Position numbers and translations under genes: made by a program | Shown here: in pieces, positions 47,657 to 56,849 of the stretch | Layout of the letters: each line of letters begins with the position of its first letter | Position numbering within the stretch: the first letter of the stretch is position 1 | The notes under the pieces: generated by a model | Seen by the model: only the letters and a program-made list of their open reading frames with translations | Databases searched by the model: none | What the model was told of the DNA's origin: nothing | Assembly (NCBI GenBank): GCA_905373795.1 | Contig: CAJPUO010000001.1 | Coordinates: 1-64,000, forward strand | Length of the DNA stretch: 64,000 nucleotides | Source of the DNA: Candidatus Saccharimonadota bacterium | GTDB lineage: Bacteria > Patescibacteriota > Saccharimonadia > Saccharimonadales > Saccharimonadaceae | Direction: 5' to 3'

Positions 47657-48380
47657 TTGTCCTCGCAATCGTTTCAAACTTATTTATTGCACAAAATTGT
47701 ATATTTTCTTCATCATCAGACGGCGGCTTGCATTGTTGATTAACTGTATTTATCTCCCCTATCCTATTCGTACCGATAGTCAAACTTATTTTATACAACT
47801 CTTCGGCATCATCCCCAGAGGTAATTTTATTAACCTCAAACGAATGAACGCCTAAAGTATCTTCTCCTAATCCTTTTAATAGCTCTGTAGAATCGCTCTT
47901 TTTTATCACATACGGATACTTGCTGGCAGATGATTCAGTTTTTCTGCAGAGATTACCGCCAGAGTCAGCCACGCGCACAAAGTTAATCGCTTCGCCAGAA
48001 TCATACTTCACCAAATCCGGCCGGGAAGCTGCATTATCCACAGCATCATTCCAGACATAAGAATAATAACCTAGACAAATCCGACCGCCAGTTTTTCCGG
48101 AAGCAGACTTATGTTCAATAATATTTCCCGACATATCTGCCGGATCGGCACCCAAATTAATCTTCTGCGAATTAGCCTGAAGAAAATCGCGGCGAAGATT
48201 ATCGCTAATATCGCGACCCGCTTGATTGATACTTCTTAAAATCGTACCTCTATTGTATAGTCTTCCCGACTGAATTGCTGTGAGGGCAATTGCCAGAAGC
48301 AGCACTGACACAAACACCATCGCCAGCATCAGCTCGACGAGCGTAAACCCTTTCTTATCATAACTATGCATCGTTATCAT
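47649..48380 (-). CDS. PilW-like minor prepilin
   Basis: The 243-aa protein has KKGFTLVELMLAMVFVSVLL, a classical type III signal with Phe+1 and Glu+5, then a globular domain. It likely caps or primes pilus assembly with its neighbours. The N-terminus overlaps the preceding gene by 17 bp. Confidence 0.85.
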   Translation of the reverse strand: MITMHSYDKKGFTLVELMLAMVFVSVLLLAIALTAIQSGRLYNRGTILRSINQAGRDISDNLRRDFLQANSQKINLGADPADMSGNIIEHKSASGKTGGRICLGYYSYVWNDAVDNAASRPDLVKYDSGEAINFVRVADSGGNLCRKTESSASKYPYVIKKSDSTELLKGLGEDTLGVHSFEVNKITSGDDAEELYKISLTIGTNRIGEINTVNQQCKPPSDDEENIQFCAINKFETIARTNG

Positions 48381-48921
48381 ACAGCCTCACAATCGTCCCC
48401 ATAGTCGTTGGCGCCGCACCGCTAGGACCATACCAGCAGGCTTGGATATACGCGTCATAATGCCTACTTCCCTTTGTTAATTGAATAGATATCCCGTACG
48501 GCTTGGCGTTTTCAACCTTGGCATAAGTTTCTGGATTTTCATAATGGCTAGCGTCGCCTTTTACAATATTTTTTCCGCTGGGACGTAAGAAAAAGCTATT
48601 GCGCACATCGCCGCACGAACCGCCGTTACTGCCAACGACCTGCTGCACTTCGCCAGATCCTTTCAAATTTTCGCGTAAAATATTTTTCCACAGCGAAGCA
48701 TAGGTTGCATCATTACTGCCTGTTTTATCATGAACATAGCGCAGCATTTCTGCTTGCGAATCGATTTGCTGGCGCACTAGAGTAATTTCTAGCGATTGCT
48801 GCGCAATTGCCACGCCCTTATTCATAATCGAAATCGCCCCAACAGCAACCATACTAAATATTGTCACAGCGAAAACTACCTCGACAATCGTATCTCCGCG
48901 ATTAAACATGCGCCTACCCAT
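48364..48921 (-). CDS. PilV-like minor prepilin
   Basis: About 185 aa. The type III signal reads NRGDTIVEVVFAV, with Asp instead of Phe at +1 but Glu at +5. The signal starts ~7 residues after a Met at 48921; a longer frame reaches 48945. Overlaps both neighbours, as expected for a co-translated minor pilin set. Confidence 0.8.
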   Translation of the reverse strand: MGRRMFNRGDTIVEVVFAVTIFSMVAVGAISIMNKGVAIAQQSLEITLVRQQIDSQAEMLRYVHDKTGSNDATYASLWKNILRENLKGSGEVQQVVGSNGGSCGDVRNSFFLRPSGKNIVKGDASHYENPETYAKVENAKPYGISIQLTKGSRHYDAYIQACWYGPSGAAPTTMGTIVRLYDNDA

Positions 48922-49591
48922 TGCTGCAGCCTCTCGCATTACCAACAGTTATAGCATCGGCAGACCCGGCACGCTGCGGCAAAAACACCGAAAGACGCTC
49001 GCCCGACATCCAGCCGTCATCATAAACACAAATCTCATTATCAGAGACAGTGCTGTCTGAAAATGCCTTGGAGATACTAGTATTAGAAAAACGACTGTTG
49101 AATAATTTTACTTGCAAGCCGCCAGATTCTGGATCACGGTACATAAGCACCGAAATATTAGTATTAGAGTTCGCCAATTTAGTTTTAGCACCCCAATTCA
49201 CTTGATAAGAGACAGATTCGCCAAGCGCATACTTCCAGGACGAACCCGCTTTAGAGTAAAGTCCATAAACTGGATAAGATCGATATCTGTCACCGGCATT
49301 ATCACCATCAGCAACTGTTTCAATATATCTACCCAAAATTACACATTCGGATTGCCCTCGATTCGTATCGCCGCCGCCAATTGGACACTTGCCAAAATTG
49401 CGGTCATTTTCCACGTTAATAACTTGCGAATATTGGGAGCGCAAATAATTAGCAAAAGATTGCACAGAATCGCGGTACTGCTGGCGCTGAACAGCAGTAC
49501 TAGCACCAACCAGCAGGGAAATCGCAAAGAATCCAGAGACAGCCAAAAACAGCGTCACTTCAATAATTGTAAATCCGTCTTGGCGTTTCAT
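48914..49591 (-). CDS. GspH/FimT-like minor prepilin
   Basis: The 225-aa protein starts MKRQDGFTIIEVTLFLAV, with Gly/Phe cleavage and Glu+5, followed by a pseudopilin helix and a globular domain with FimT-like layout. TGCTATAAT ends ~11 nt before the ATG, so this set of four minor pilins has its own promoter downstream of pilD. Confidence 0.85.
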   Translation of the reverse strand: MKRQDGFTIIEVTLFLAVSGFFAISLLVGASTAVQRQQYRDSVQSFANYLRSQYSQVINVENDRNFGKCPIGGGDTNRGQSECVILGRYIETVADGDNAGDRYRSYPVYGLYSKAGSSWKYALGESVSYQVNWGAKTKLANSNTNISVLMYRDPESGGLQVKLFNSRFSNTSISKAFSDSTVSDNEICVYDDGWMSGERLSVFLPQRAGSADAITVGNARGCSNG

Positions 49592-49622
49592 AACTTACTC
49601 TAATTATAGCATAGGCGGTTTG

Positions 49623-50504
49623 CTAAAGAATAAATTGATACAAATTCAAAATACTTTCAGAAAACAGCCAGACTATCAAAAATCCAGCGATCAACAATGG
49701 ACCAAAAGATATCCTGGAATTGCCGCGAAGTTTACCTGTTAACATTGATGGAAGTACTAAAATTGTGCCGATAAGATTGGCAGCAAATAGTGCCGCAAAT
49801 GCCAGCAGCCAGTTTCCTAAAAACAACGACAACCCCAAACCAAGCTTAACATCGCCAAAACCGACCCACGTTTTATCCTCGCCATAACGCGCTTTTGAAA
49901 ACAAATACAACAGCAGATAAATACCGCTCAATACGAAAACCGCGCCTAGAAGAGATGTCAGCGTACTGGTAAAATCAGACGCTAAGCACAATTTTATACC
50001 AGCGAAAACTGCGCCTAAAACAATAAACGGAATATTAACAATATCTGGCAGTAATAACCACCTCAGGTCGTAAACAAACAAAATTGCCAGCAACACCAGC
50101 GCCGCCAGCCACAAAGCCAGCATCATAATTTGCCAAAAACTAGCAAGCGGCATCGGCCACAGGAAGACCGACAGAGCAAACAGTGCAGCCATGCCAACCT
50201 CTAATAAAAACTCCGTCCAGCCGATAAATTTTTTACAATAACGGCATTTGCCGCGTAGCGACAACCAACTAACCAGCGGAATCAAATCGTACCACGCCAG
50301 TATATGACCGCAAGACAAGCAGCGCGACCGGTCTTTAGATGCTTTCTTAATCAACGGAGATAGTTTTTTTAACTCCTTTGCGCTAACTTTTTCGCCAGCC
50401 TTTTTATCTTCGACAAGCTGGCGAGCCCGTAAACGCCAAACCTGCGCACCAGCAAAGCTGCCGAACGCCGCACCCAATATTCCAATCAGAATCAACCTTA
50501 CCAT
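49623..50504 (-). CDS. pilD: Prepilin peptidase / N-methyltransferase
   Basis: The 293-aa membrane aspartyl protease cleaves and methylates prepilins. It has the zinc-binding CLSCGH...CRYCKK pairs (about 62-90) and the two catalytic Asp regions YDLRWLLLPD and GFGDVKLGLG, with about seven helices. It contains a longer-than-usual basic insert before the first Cys pair. TGCTACCAT ends 8 nt before the ATG, an own promoter just after the pilA terminator. Confidence 0.93.
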   Translation of the reverse strand: MVRLILIGILGAAFGSFAGAQVWRLRARQLVEDKKAGEKVSAKELKKLSPLIKKASKDRSRCLSCGHILAWYDLIPLVSWLSLRGKCRYCKKFIGWTEFLLEVGMAALFALSVFLWPMPLASFWQIMMLALWLAALVLLAILFVYDLRWLLLPDIVNIPFIVLGAVFAGIKLCLASDFTSTLTSLLGAVFVLSGIYLLLYLFSKARYGEDKTWVGFGDVKLGLGLSLFLGNWLLAFAALFAANLIGTILVLPSMLTGKLRGNSRISFGPLLIAGFLIVWLFSESILNLYQFIL

Positions 50505-50522
50505 AACTAGTATGGTAGCAAA

Positions 50523-50555
50523 AAATAACAGCCCCGTAAACCGAAGCTGTTATTA
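50523..50555 (-). terminator. pilA terminator
   Basis: AATAACAGC/GCTGTTATT with a 14-nt loop, followed by TTTTTT on the minus strand. It separates pilA from pilD and can raise the pilin/peptidase transcript ratio. Confidence 0.8.
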
Positions 50556-50581
50556 TATAAATTGACTTTCGCTATTCCTGA

Positions 50582-51040
50582 TTATTGATTATCCTGGCAA
50601 TAAATACCGCTACCCTCCAATTTGATACGAACAGCTACGGCGCGCTTCTTTGATCCTGCTGAAGTAAACTCCTCGCCGTTACACTTCATCTGGGTAGCAT
50701 ATATTATATGCGACGTAGAAGGATTTCCGCTAAACCCTACCGTATAGTTATTACCAGACTGCGGATCGACAAATTCGCCGGAACTCCGTTTCATATAATT
50801 ATTCAAGAATTTCCCCATAGCATCTTTATCAGCAGATGGCACTCGGCCGCCATTATTTGTTTGATAACTATTAATTTGCGACATAAAACGCGAGACGTCG
50901 CTGCGTCGCTGGCTATCTCGTTGACCGCGCTGCAAAGCTGGCAGCGCCACAAACACCATCAAAAAGATAAGTCCGGCAATCGCTAAGACTAAAACAACTT
51001 CGATGATAGTAAATCCTTTTTTGTTCTGTTGAGTGATCAT
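50582..51040 (-). CDS. pilA: Major type IV pilin (PilA)
   Basis: The ~152-aa prepilin has KKGFTIIEVVLVLAIAGLIF (short leader, Gly/Phe site, Glu+5), a helical stalk and a C-terminal domain with a Cys pair (MKCNGEE and YCQDNQ) likely forming the D-region disulfide. AGGTGG precedes the ATG at 51040, one of the few clear ribosome binding sites in this locus, consistent with high expression. Confidence 0.9.
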   Translation of the reverse strand: MITQQNKKGFTIIEVVLVLAIAGLIFLMVFVALPALQRGQRDSQRRSDVSRFMSQINSYQTNNGGRVPSADKDAMGKFLNNYMKRSSGEFVDPQSGNNYTVGFSGNPSTSHIIYATQMKCNGEEFTSAGSKKRAVAVRIKLEGSGIYCQDNQ

Positions 51041-51123
51041 GAAAATTTCCACCTTTCTATGATCTTTTTTATTAATTTACGCTTAACGCTTACGTTTATG
51101 ATACACATAAAAGCCAAATTTGT

Positions 51124-52335
51124 CTATATATGTATGTTATTAACCAGGCTGTAAATAGGAAATAGAATCGCCCCAACCATAAGAGCCGCCACCAAGGCTA
51201 AGAATACCATTAAGATCGGCTCAATTGCTGTTGAAATTGCACGGATTTCTTCGTCCAATTCGTTTTCGTAGACTTGGGCAGTCTTACCCATCATTTCGTC
51301 AATTTTACCCGACTGTTCGCCAATTTTAATCATTTGCGGCACCATAACCAAGAAATAATCCTCATTTTTCAAGGCAGCAGAAAGCGCCTTGCCGCCCTTC
51401 ACCTTATCCGCTGTTCGATGAATACTCTGCTTAATTACCACATTATTAACCGCGTCGCTGGTAATTTTTAGCATATCCAGCATCGGCACGCCGGTACTTA
51501 ATAGTGTCTGCCCTGTCCGCGTAAACCGCGCCATATACAGCTTGCGAAACATCCCCTTGAAAAGCGGCATATTAAGCTTAAGCGTATCTTTAGCCTTGAT
51601 GCCAGGTTCAGTTTTCAGATACTGAACTAAAAAGTAAATTCCCACGCCGCCAATTAGTAAAAGTATCCACCAAAAATTAGTAAAGAAATTAGCCGTTCCA
51701 ACCATAATGAGCGTTGGCAGCGGCAAGTCTTTATTCAAATCGTCATACAACTGCTCAACCTGCGGCACCACCGTCAGGAGCATAAAAGCCACCACCATAA
51801 TGATAACTATTAAAACAATAATCGGATAGGTCATCGCACCGCGAATTTTACTTATCATAGCAGCATCTTTTTCCTGTTGAGCAGACAAACGCTTCAACGC
51901 CTCGTCCATCGTTCCTGAAGCTTCGCCTGCTGAAACTAGCGCAATATAAACTTTATCAAAAACTTCCGGATGCTTGCCGAAAGCATCAGACAGCGATTTC
52001 CCGCCTTCAACATCAGACAAAACCTCCTGAGCAATTTCCCGCATTTTTTTGTTAGCCGTTTGTTCCTGAACTGTATTTAAGCTCTGAGCCAGCGGCAGAC
52101 CAGCGCCAATCAGCGTCGCCAGCTGGCGCGTAAAAATGATTTTATCTTTACTGGTAATTCTATTCGACCAGCGCGCGAAAAAACCCGCTTTTTCGTCCTG
52201 CAACTCAATTTTTAACGGCGCAAAACCCTGTTCGGTAAGCAACTTAGCAGCAGCATTCTCGCTTTCTGCCTGAACAGTTGATTTGACAATTTTATTATTA
52301 GCGCTATCTCTGGCTTCATACGTATATTTTTTCAT
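51124..52335 (-). CDS. pilC: Type IV pilus platform protein PilC
   Basis: The 403-aa inner-membrane protein has two GspF domains (about 60-190 and 265-395) with FTRQLATLIGAGLPL and FTRTGQTLLSTGVPMLDML, each followed by hydrophobic helices. It couples the PilB/PilT motors to pilin insertion. 3-bp gap from pilT. Confidence 0.95.
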   Translation of the reverse strand: MKKYTYEARDSANNKIVKSTVQAESENAAAKLLTEQGFAPLKIELQDEKAGFFARWSNRITSKDKIIFTRQLATLIGAGLPLAQSLNTVQEQTANKKMREIAQEVLSDVEGGKSLSDAFGKHPEVFDKVYIALVSAGEASGTMDEALKRLSAQQEKDAAMISKIRGAMTYPIIVLIVIIMVVAFMLLTVVPQVEQLYDDLNKDLPLPTLIMVGTANFFTNFWWILLLIGGVGIYFLVQYLKTEPGIKAKDTLKLNMPLFKGMFRKLYMARFTRTGQTLLSTGVPMLDMLKITSDAVNNVVIKQSIHRTADKVKGGKALSAALKNEDYFLVMVPQMIKIGEQSGKIDEMMGKTAQVYENELDEEIRAISTAIEPILMVFLALVAALMVGAILFPIYSLVNNIHI

Positions 52336-52338
52336 ATA

Positions 52339-53409
52339 TTACCCCCTCATCAAACGCTCAAACTCCGTTAAATCAACCGCAAACTCGCGAGCGCTATCGT
52401 ACGTAATTGTACCGTTTTGTACCAAATTGACCAAAGTTCTGTCCATCGTCTGCATTCCTTGATCGGCACCAGTCTGAATCACCGCGTCTAACTGATGCGA
52501 TTTACCTTCGCGAATAATATTGCGGACTGCCGGGTTGGCAATCAGCACTTCCGCCGCCACAACTCGTCCGCCGCCGATTGACGGTACTAATCGCTGTGAA
52601 CAAATTGCCATCAGGATATTACTAAGCTGCGCCCGGATCTGCGGCTGCTGATGCGGTGGAAAAACGTCAATCATACGATCGACCGATTGTGCCGCCGAGT
52701 TGGTGTGCAATGTCGCAAACACTAAGTGTCCAGTTTCAGCAATGGTAATCGCTGCCGAAATCGTCTCGAGGTCGCGCATCTCGCCAATCAGCACCACGTC
52801 CGGATCTTGGCGAAGGCTGGAACGCAGCGCCGCCGAGAAAGAATAGGTGTCATAGTGAACCTCGCGCTGCACCACCACCGATTTTTTCGACTTGTGCGTA
52901 AACTCAATCGGGTCTTCAATGGTAATGATATGCTGCGATTTTTCAGAGTTAATCTTATCAACTAGCGCCGCCAAAGTTGTCGACTTACCCGAGCCAGTCG
53001 GCCCAGTCACCAGTACCAAACCGCGCGGAAAGTCAGCAAAGGTATTAACGACCGGCGGCATACCTAGCTCGGTTGCCGACTTAATCTCGTTTGGAATCAA
53101 ACGCAAAGCCGCCGCCAAATTGCCGCGTTCATGAAAGGCGTTCACTCGGAATCGCCCTAACGTACCGAAGGCAAACGAAAAGTCAAATTCCTTGTCTTTT
53201 AACAGAATCTGGCGCTGATCTTCGTCAAGAATCTGAAACACCAGCCGTTCTACCGCAGGCTCATCCAGCGGCTGGGTTCCCGCAGCTGGCATTAGCGACC
53301 CGTCAATCCTTAGCATCGGCGGCAGGCCAACCTGAATATGAAGGTCTGAAGCCCGCTTCTTTACCACTTCTTCTAGCAAAATCTCGATTCGTAATTCTTG
53401 ATTATTCAT
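52339..53409 (-). CDS. pilT: Pilus retraction ATPase PilT
   Basis: The 356-aa ATPase has GPTGSGKST (Walker A, about 135), HIITIEDPIEF (Asp box), LIGEMRDLETI (Walker B), GHLVFATLHTNSA (His box) and the retraction-specific PAVRNIIREGKSHQ, which matches the AIRNLIRE motif. Retraction implies twitching or DNA uptake. Shine-Dalgarno GGAGG precedes the ATG. Confidence 0.96.
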   Translation of the reverse strand: MNNQELRIEILLEEVVKKRASDLHIQVGLPPMLRIDGSLMPAAGTQPLDEPAVERLVFQILDEDQRQILLKDKEFDFSFAFGTLGRFRVNAFHERGNLAAALRLIPNEIKSATELGMPPVVNTFADFPRGLVLVTGPTGSGKSTTLAALVDKINSEKSQHIITIEDPIEFTHKSKKSVVVQREVHYDTYSFSAALRSSLRQDPDVVLIGEMRDLETISAAITIAETGHLVFATLHTNSAAQSVDRMIDVFPPHQQPQIRAQLSNILMAICSQRLVPSIGGGRVVAAEVLIANPAVRNIIREGKSHQLDAVIQTGADQGMQTMDRTLVNLVQNGTITYDSAREFAVDLTEFERLMRG

Positions 53410-53420
53410 ATTTCCTCCTT

Positions 53421-55181
53421 TTATGCGGTGTCCGCCGCTACTCTATTAACTTCTTCCAATGTTGTTATACCGTTTAACGCTTTTAGGTATCCGTCCTGGC
53501 GCATCGTAATCATTCCCTGCTGAATTGCTGCTTTTTGGATTTCAGCAGTCGTTGCCCGCCTAACGATTAAATTCTGAATTTCCTCTGTTACGTCCATCAC
53601 TTCATACAAACCAGCCCGGCCAGAATAACCATGCGGCGTTTGCGGCGCATCCCGGCCTTTTGCTAATATAAACGAGCTTTGGTTTGCTAACGGCAAGCTG
53701 TCATAGCCCAAATCCTGAGAAAACGCTGCCACTTGCTCTTTGGTCTGCGGCAACAAATGTCCGACCGTACTCTGAATGGTTTGCGTTTCTAATGGTGACG
53801 ACTGATACAGATCGCGGCGTTTAGCAACTCGCCGCACTAGGCGCTGGCCAATAATAGTATTTACTGTACTAGCAATTAAAAACGGCTCAATTCCCATATC
53901 TAATAGCCTCGGTAGAACACCAGAAGCCGAATTGGTATGAAGCGTCGAAAATACCAAATGCCCTGTTAGCGCAGCCTGAACCGCCAAATTGGCGGTTTCA
54001 CCATCGCGGATCTCGCCGACCATTACAATATCCGGATCTTGGCGTAAAATTGACCTTAATCCTGACGCAAACGTCAAGCCAACCTCTGCATTGACTTGAA
54101 TCTGGTTAACGCCATCAATTTTATATTCAACTGGATCTTCCAGCGTCACGATATTAACCGTATCGTCTTTAATCTCTTTAATTAACGCATAAAGGCTGGT
54201 CGATTTTCCCGAACCGGTCGGTCCCGACGTTAAGATCATGCCGTTTGGACGCTTAATTCCCTTGCGAATAGCCCTTAAAGCACGCCCGGCATAACCCATA
54301 TCCTCCAAGTTAAACGAATTGCCAGTCTTGTCTAATAAGCGAATCACTACCTGCTCGCCCCAAACGACCGGCGAAATTGCAATACGCAAGTCAACTTCTT
54401 TTCCAGCCACGCTAACCGCGAACTGGCCGTCTTGCGGAATGCGATGTTCATCAATTTTCAGATTAGATAAGATCTTAATACGACTAACTAGCGCCGGCTC
54501 AATACTCTTCGGCAGCTGCATAATCTCGCGCAGTACGCCGTCAACGCGGCAGCGAATCTTCAAAGCTTTTTCTAGCGGTTCAATATGAACATCGGAAGCA
54601 TGGCTTTTAACAGCGTATTCCAAGATCGTCGACAATGCCCGAGAAATCGGCGAATCCTGAACAATAGTCTTAATATCGCTCGTCTCTGACCGCATCTCTT
54701 CCTGCGATGCCTGCGCCGCCATATTAACAGTTGATAGGTCAGTTTTATACTGGTCTAATACATGACGGACGCTCTCTTCCGAGGCCATAAATACCTTAAG
54801 CGGACGCTGAATCCGATTTGACAAGTAGTCAACAGCCTGGACGTTATTGGCATCAATCATCGCCACCGCCAAGCGGTTTTGTACTTCAGCCAGCGGTACC
54901 GCCATAAATCGTTCGGCAATATCGGATGGTAGCAACGACAAAATGTCCTGGCTGATCATGCTATTTTCCAGGTTTACATATGGCACGCCAGACACCTGCG
55001 CCACAGCATGAACTAACAATTCGTTGTCTAAAATCCCCTCGTCAGCCAATAAACTGAACAGCGGCTTATTTATATCGGCTGCCCGTTTCACAGCAGCATC
55101 AATTACCGGTTTTTCAATCAACCCCTCATCAACAAGCAGCTTTATCAACTTGTCCTGAATATCATCCGTAAGTAAGGCCAT
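53421..55181 (-). CDS. pilB: Pilus extension ATPase PilB
   Basis: The 586-aa hexameric ATPase has an N-terminal MshEN-type c-di-GMP/regulatory domain (1-150), then SGPTGSGKSTSLY (Walker A), NIVTLEDPVEY, MVGEIRDGETAN and GHLVFSTLHTNSA. The tetracysteine zinc motif typical of PilB/GspE appears to be missing: the corresponding segment (after GQRLVRR) has no CxxC. First of the motor genes, 11 bp before pilT. Confidence 0.95.
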   Translation of the reverse strand: MALLTDDIQDKLIKLLVDEGLIEKPVIDAAVKRAADINKPLFSLLADEGILDNELLVHAVAQVSGVPYVNLENSMISQDILSLLPSDIAERFMAVPLAEVQNRLAVAMIDANNVQAVDYLSNRIQRPLKVFMASEESVRHVLDQYKTDLSTVNMAAQASQEEMRSETSDIKTIVQDSPISRALSTILEYAVKSHASDVHIEPLEKALKIRCRVDGVLREIMQLPKSIEPALVSRIKILSNLKIDEHRIPQDGQFAVSVAGKEVDLRIAISPVVWGEQVVIRLLDKTGNSFNLEDMGYAGRALRAIRKGIKRPNGMILTSGPTGSGKSTSLYALIKEIKDDTVNIVTLEDPVEYKIDGVNQIQVNAEVGLTFASGLRSILRQDPDIVMVGEIRDGETANLAVQAALTGHLVFSTLHTNSASGVLPRLLDMGIEPFLIASTVNTIIGQRLVRRVAKRRDLYQSSPLETQTIQSTVGHLLPQTKEQVAAFSQDLGYDSLPLANQSSFILAKGRDAPQTPHGYSGRAGLYEVMDVTEEIQNLIVRRATTAEIQKAAIQQGMITMRQDGYLKALNGITTLEEVNRVAADTA

Positions 55182-55197
55182 ACGCTACGTCCCCTCC

Positions 55198-55428
55198 CTA
55201 ATTGGCAGCATTCTGACCCACAAACACCTCGACAGTTGGATTTATCGCATTACTATTAAAGACAGCTTGGCTTGGCTTCTCTACGTCTGAAGATATCTCC
55301 CGTATAGTTTGGACTTCAACGCCTTTTTCCGGAACTTTCAAAAACGATATATTAGACGCCGCCAAATAGCCGATGCCAACACCTAGTCCGGCTATTAAAA
55401 CAATCATAGCAATATCTGTTTTTTTCAT
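55198..55428 (-). CDS. Small membrane protein in the PilP position
   Basis: The 76-aa protein has one N-terminal helix (6-25) and a short polar tail. It occupies the place of pilP in standard pilMNOP clusters but is far too short and lacks a lipobox, so it may be a minimal alignment-complex part. Its ATG overlaps the pilO stop by 4 bp. Confidence 0.7.
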   Translation of the reverse strand: MKKTDIAMIVLIAGLGVGIGYLAASNISFLKVPEKGVEVQTIREISSDVEKPSQAVFNSNAINPTVEVFVGQNAAN

Positions 55429-56111
55429 GGTTTTACCACCTTCTTTTCTAAATGTATTTTTTGCGCAGGCTCATAATAGGCAACTCCCTGGATCGTCAGG
55501 CTCAACTTGTCCTCGCTAGTATGAATTTCAAACGATTTGAGCTCAATAACGCGGATTGACCGCTCAAACTTCGTTAATAATTCCCGTAATTTATCAGCCG
55601 ACCCGCTAACCTCTAATGAAAAATGTAACGTATTTGGCGAATCTGCTGACTCAGAATTGTTATCTTCTGACTCCTCCCCCCGGCTATTTGGCGACGTCAC
55701 CGATAAATTATCCAGCGTCAAGCCCTCAACAGTATCAACAAATTTATTCTTAATTGAAGCTCCAAAGGCATCGGCATTAGGGTTATCCGGCAAGGCGTCC
55801 AAAACCGTTTGTAGGGCGCTATTCTCGCTATTAGCCTTTACGGAATTAAGAGCTGAATTTGTCTCTAGCACGCGCACGTTCTTCTTTAATTCATCTACCG
55901 ACTCTAAATTCTTATCTAATCTGAAAATTGTACTCTGCTTCTCAATAATAACTTTTGAATGAAATACAATTTGCTGAATCAAAAAGATACTAATAACTAA
56001 GGCGATTCCCGCCAAAAATGCTGCACCAGCAACGAACACAAACATCGTTTTTCTTGAAGAATCAATTTGTTGCCGCTTGCGGACTGCTACGTCTTTATTA
56101 TTGGCTGACAT
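55425..56111 (-). CDS. pilO: PilO-like alignment protein
   Basis: The 228-aa protein has a basic cytoplasmic end, one membrane helix (23-48), a coiled-coil (about 55-100) and a C-terminal ferredoxin-like domain (LHFSLEVSGSADKLRELLTKFERS in two parts), the standard PilO layout. It should pair with PilN. 3 bp after pilN. Confidence 0.85.
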   Translation of the reverse strand: MSANNKDVAVRKRQQIDSSRKTMFVFVAGAAFLAGIALVISIFLIQQIVFHSKVIIEKQSTIFRLDKNLESVDELKKNVRVLETNSALNSVKANSENSALQTVLDALPDNPNADAFGASIKNKFVDTVEGLTLDNLSVTSPNSRGEESEDNNSESADSPNTLHFSLEVSGSADKLRELLTKFERSIRVIELKSFEIHTSEDKLSLTIQGVAYYEPAQKIHLEKKVVKP

Positions 56112-56114
56112 ACG

Positions 56115-56849
56115 CTATTTATTCTCCTTGTCTGAAGATTTTTTTGTCGCCTCTTTCTTAAACAAACTATCCGGAATACTCTGGCGCGAATCAGTCACAT
56201 CAACCTTGGATGTTGGAGTTACGATAGAAACGCTGCCATCGCGAGAAACTTCTAAAAGCTCATCCGGATAATTAAATGAAAACGAGAACTGTAAGACCTT
56301 CTTTCCTTCAGAGTTTTCGCCGAAACTAGTATTGCCATTTTGGATACTTTCCGCCAAAGAAACCTCCGACGACTTATCGCCAGTAACCTTAATTTTTGTT
56401 TTCAGTATGGTCTTCTTCAGAGTTTCCAAAGCACTATATCCATTCGCTGCCGTCCCCTCCAAAGTAATCGTCTTCGCTTCAGGGTCTAGTTTGACCGTCG
56501 AAAAGCTGATGTCGTTCGGCGCAGGCGGATTCACAGCAGAAACCACATCAAACACCCGGGAGTTTATTTTCTTAGAGTCGTGCTGCGAGGTAATTTTACT
56601 TAATTGGTTTTGGATTGTTACAACTTTATTCAAATCCTTAATAGACGACAGTTTATTACCTTTATCTTTTATGCTGCCGTTTTGCACGGCCTCCGCTGCA
56701 ATCTGTCCGCCAAATATTACCGCCAGCGCAACGACCGCCGCCACTGAAGCGCTGCCAACCAAAAACGACACCGATACAACACGATTACGGATTGACCGCG
56801 CGCGCAGCAAATCTCTCTTAACACTTGGTATAAGATTTATCTCAATCAT
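56115..56849 (-). CDS. pilN: PilN-like alignment protein
   Basis: The 244-aa protein starts MIEINLIPS, the conserved PilN peptide that binds PilM, followed by a membrane helix (about 26-50) and a periplasmic-type domain. It overlaps pilM by 4 bp. Confidence 0.9.
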   Translation of the reverse strand: MIEINLIPSVKRDLLRARSIRNRVVSVSFLVGSASVAAVVALAVIFGGQIAAEAVQNGSIKDKGNKLSSIKDLNKVVTIQNQLSKITSQHDSKKINSRVFDVVSAVNPPAPNDISFSTVKLDPEAKTITLEGTAANGYSALETLKKTILKTKIKVTGDKSSEVSLAESIQNGNTSFGENSEGKKVLQFSFSFNYPDELLEVSRDGSVSIVTPTSKVDVTDSRQSIPDSLFKKEATKKSSDKENK

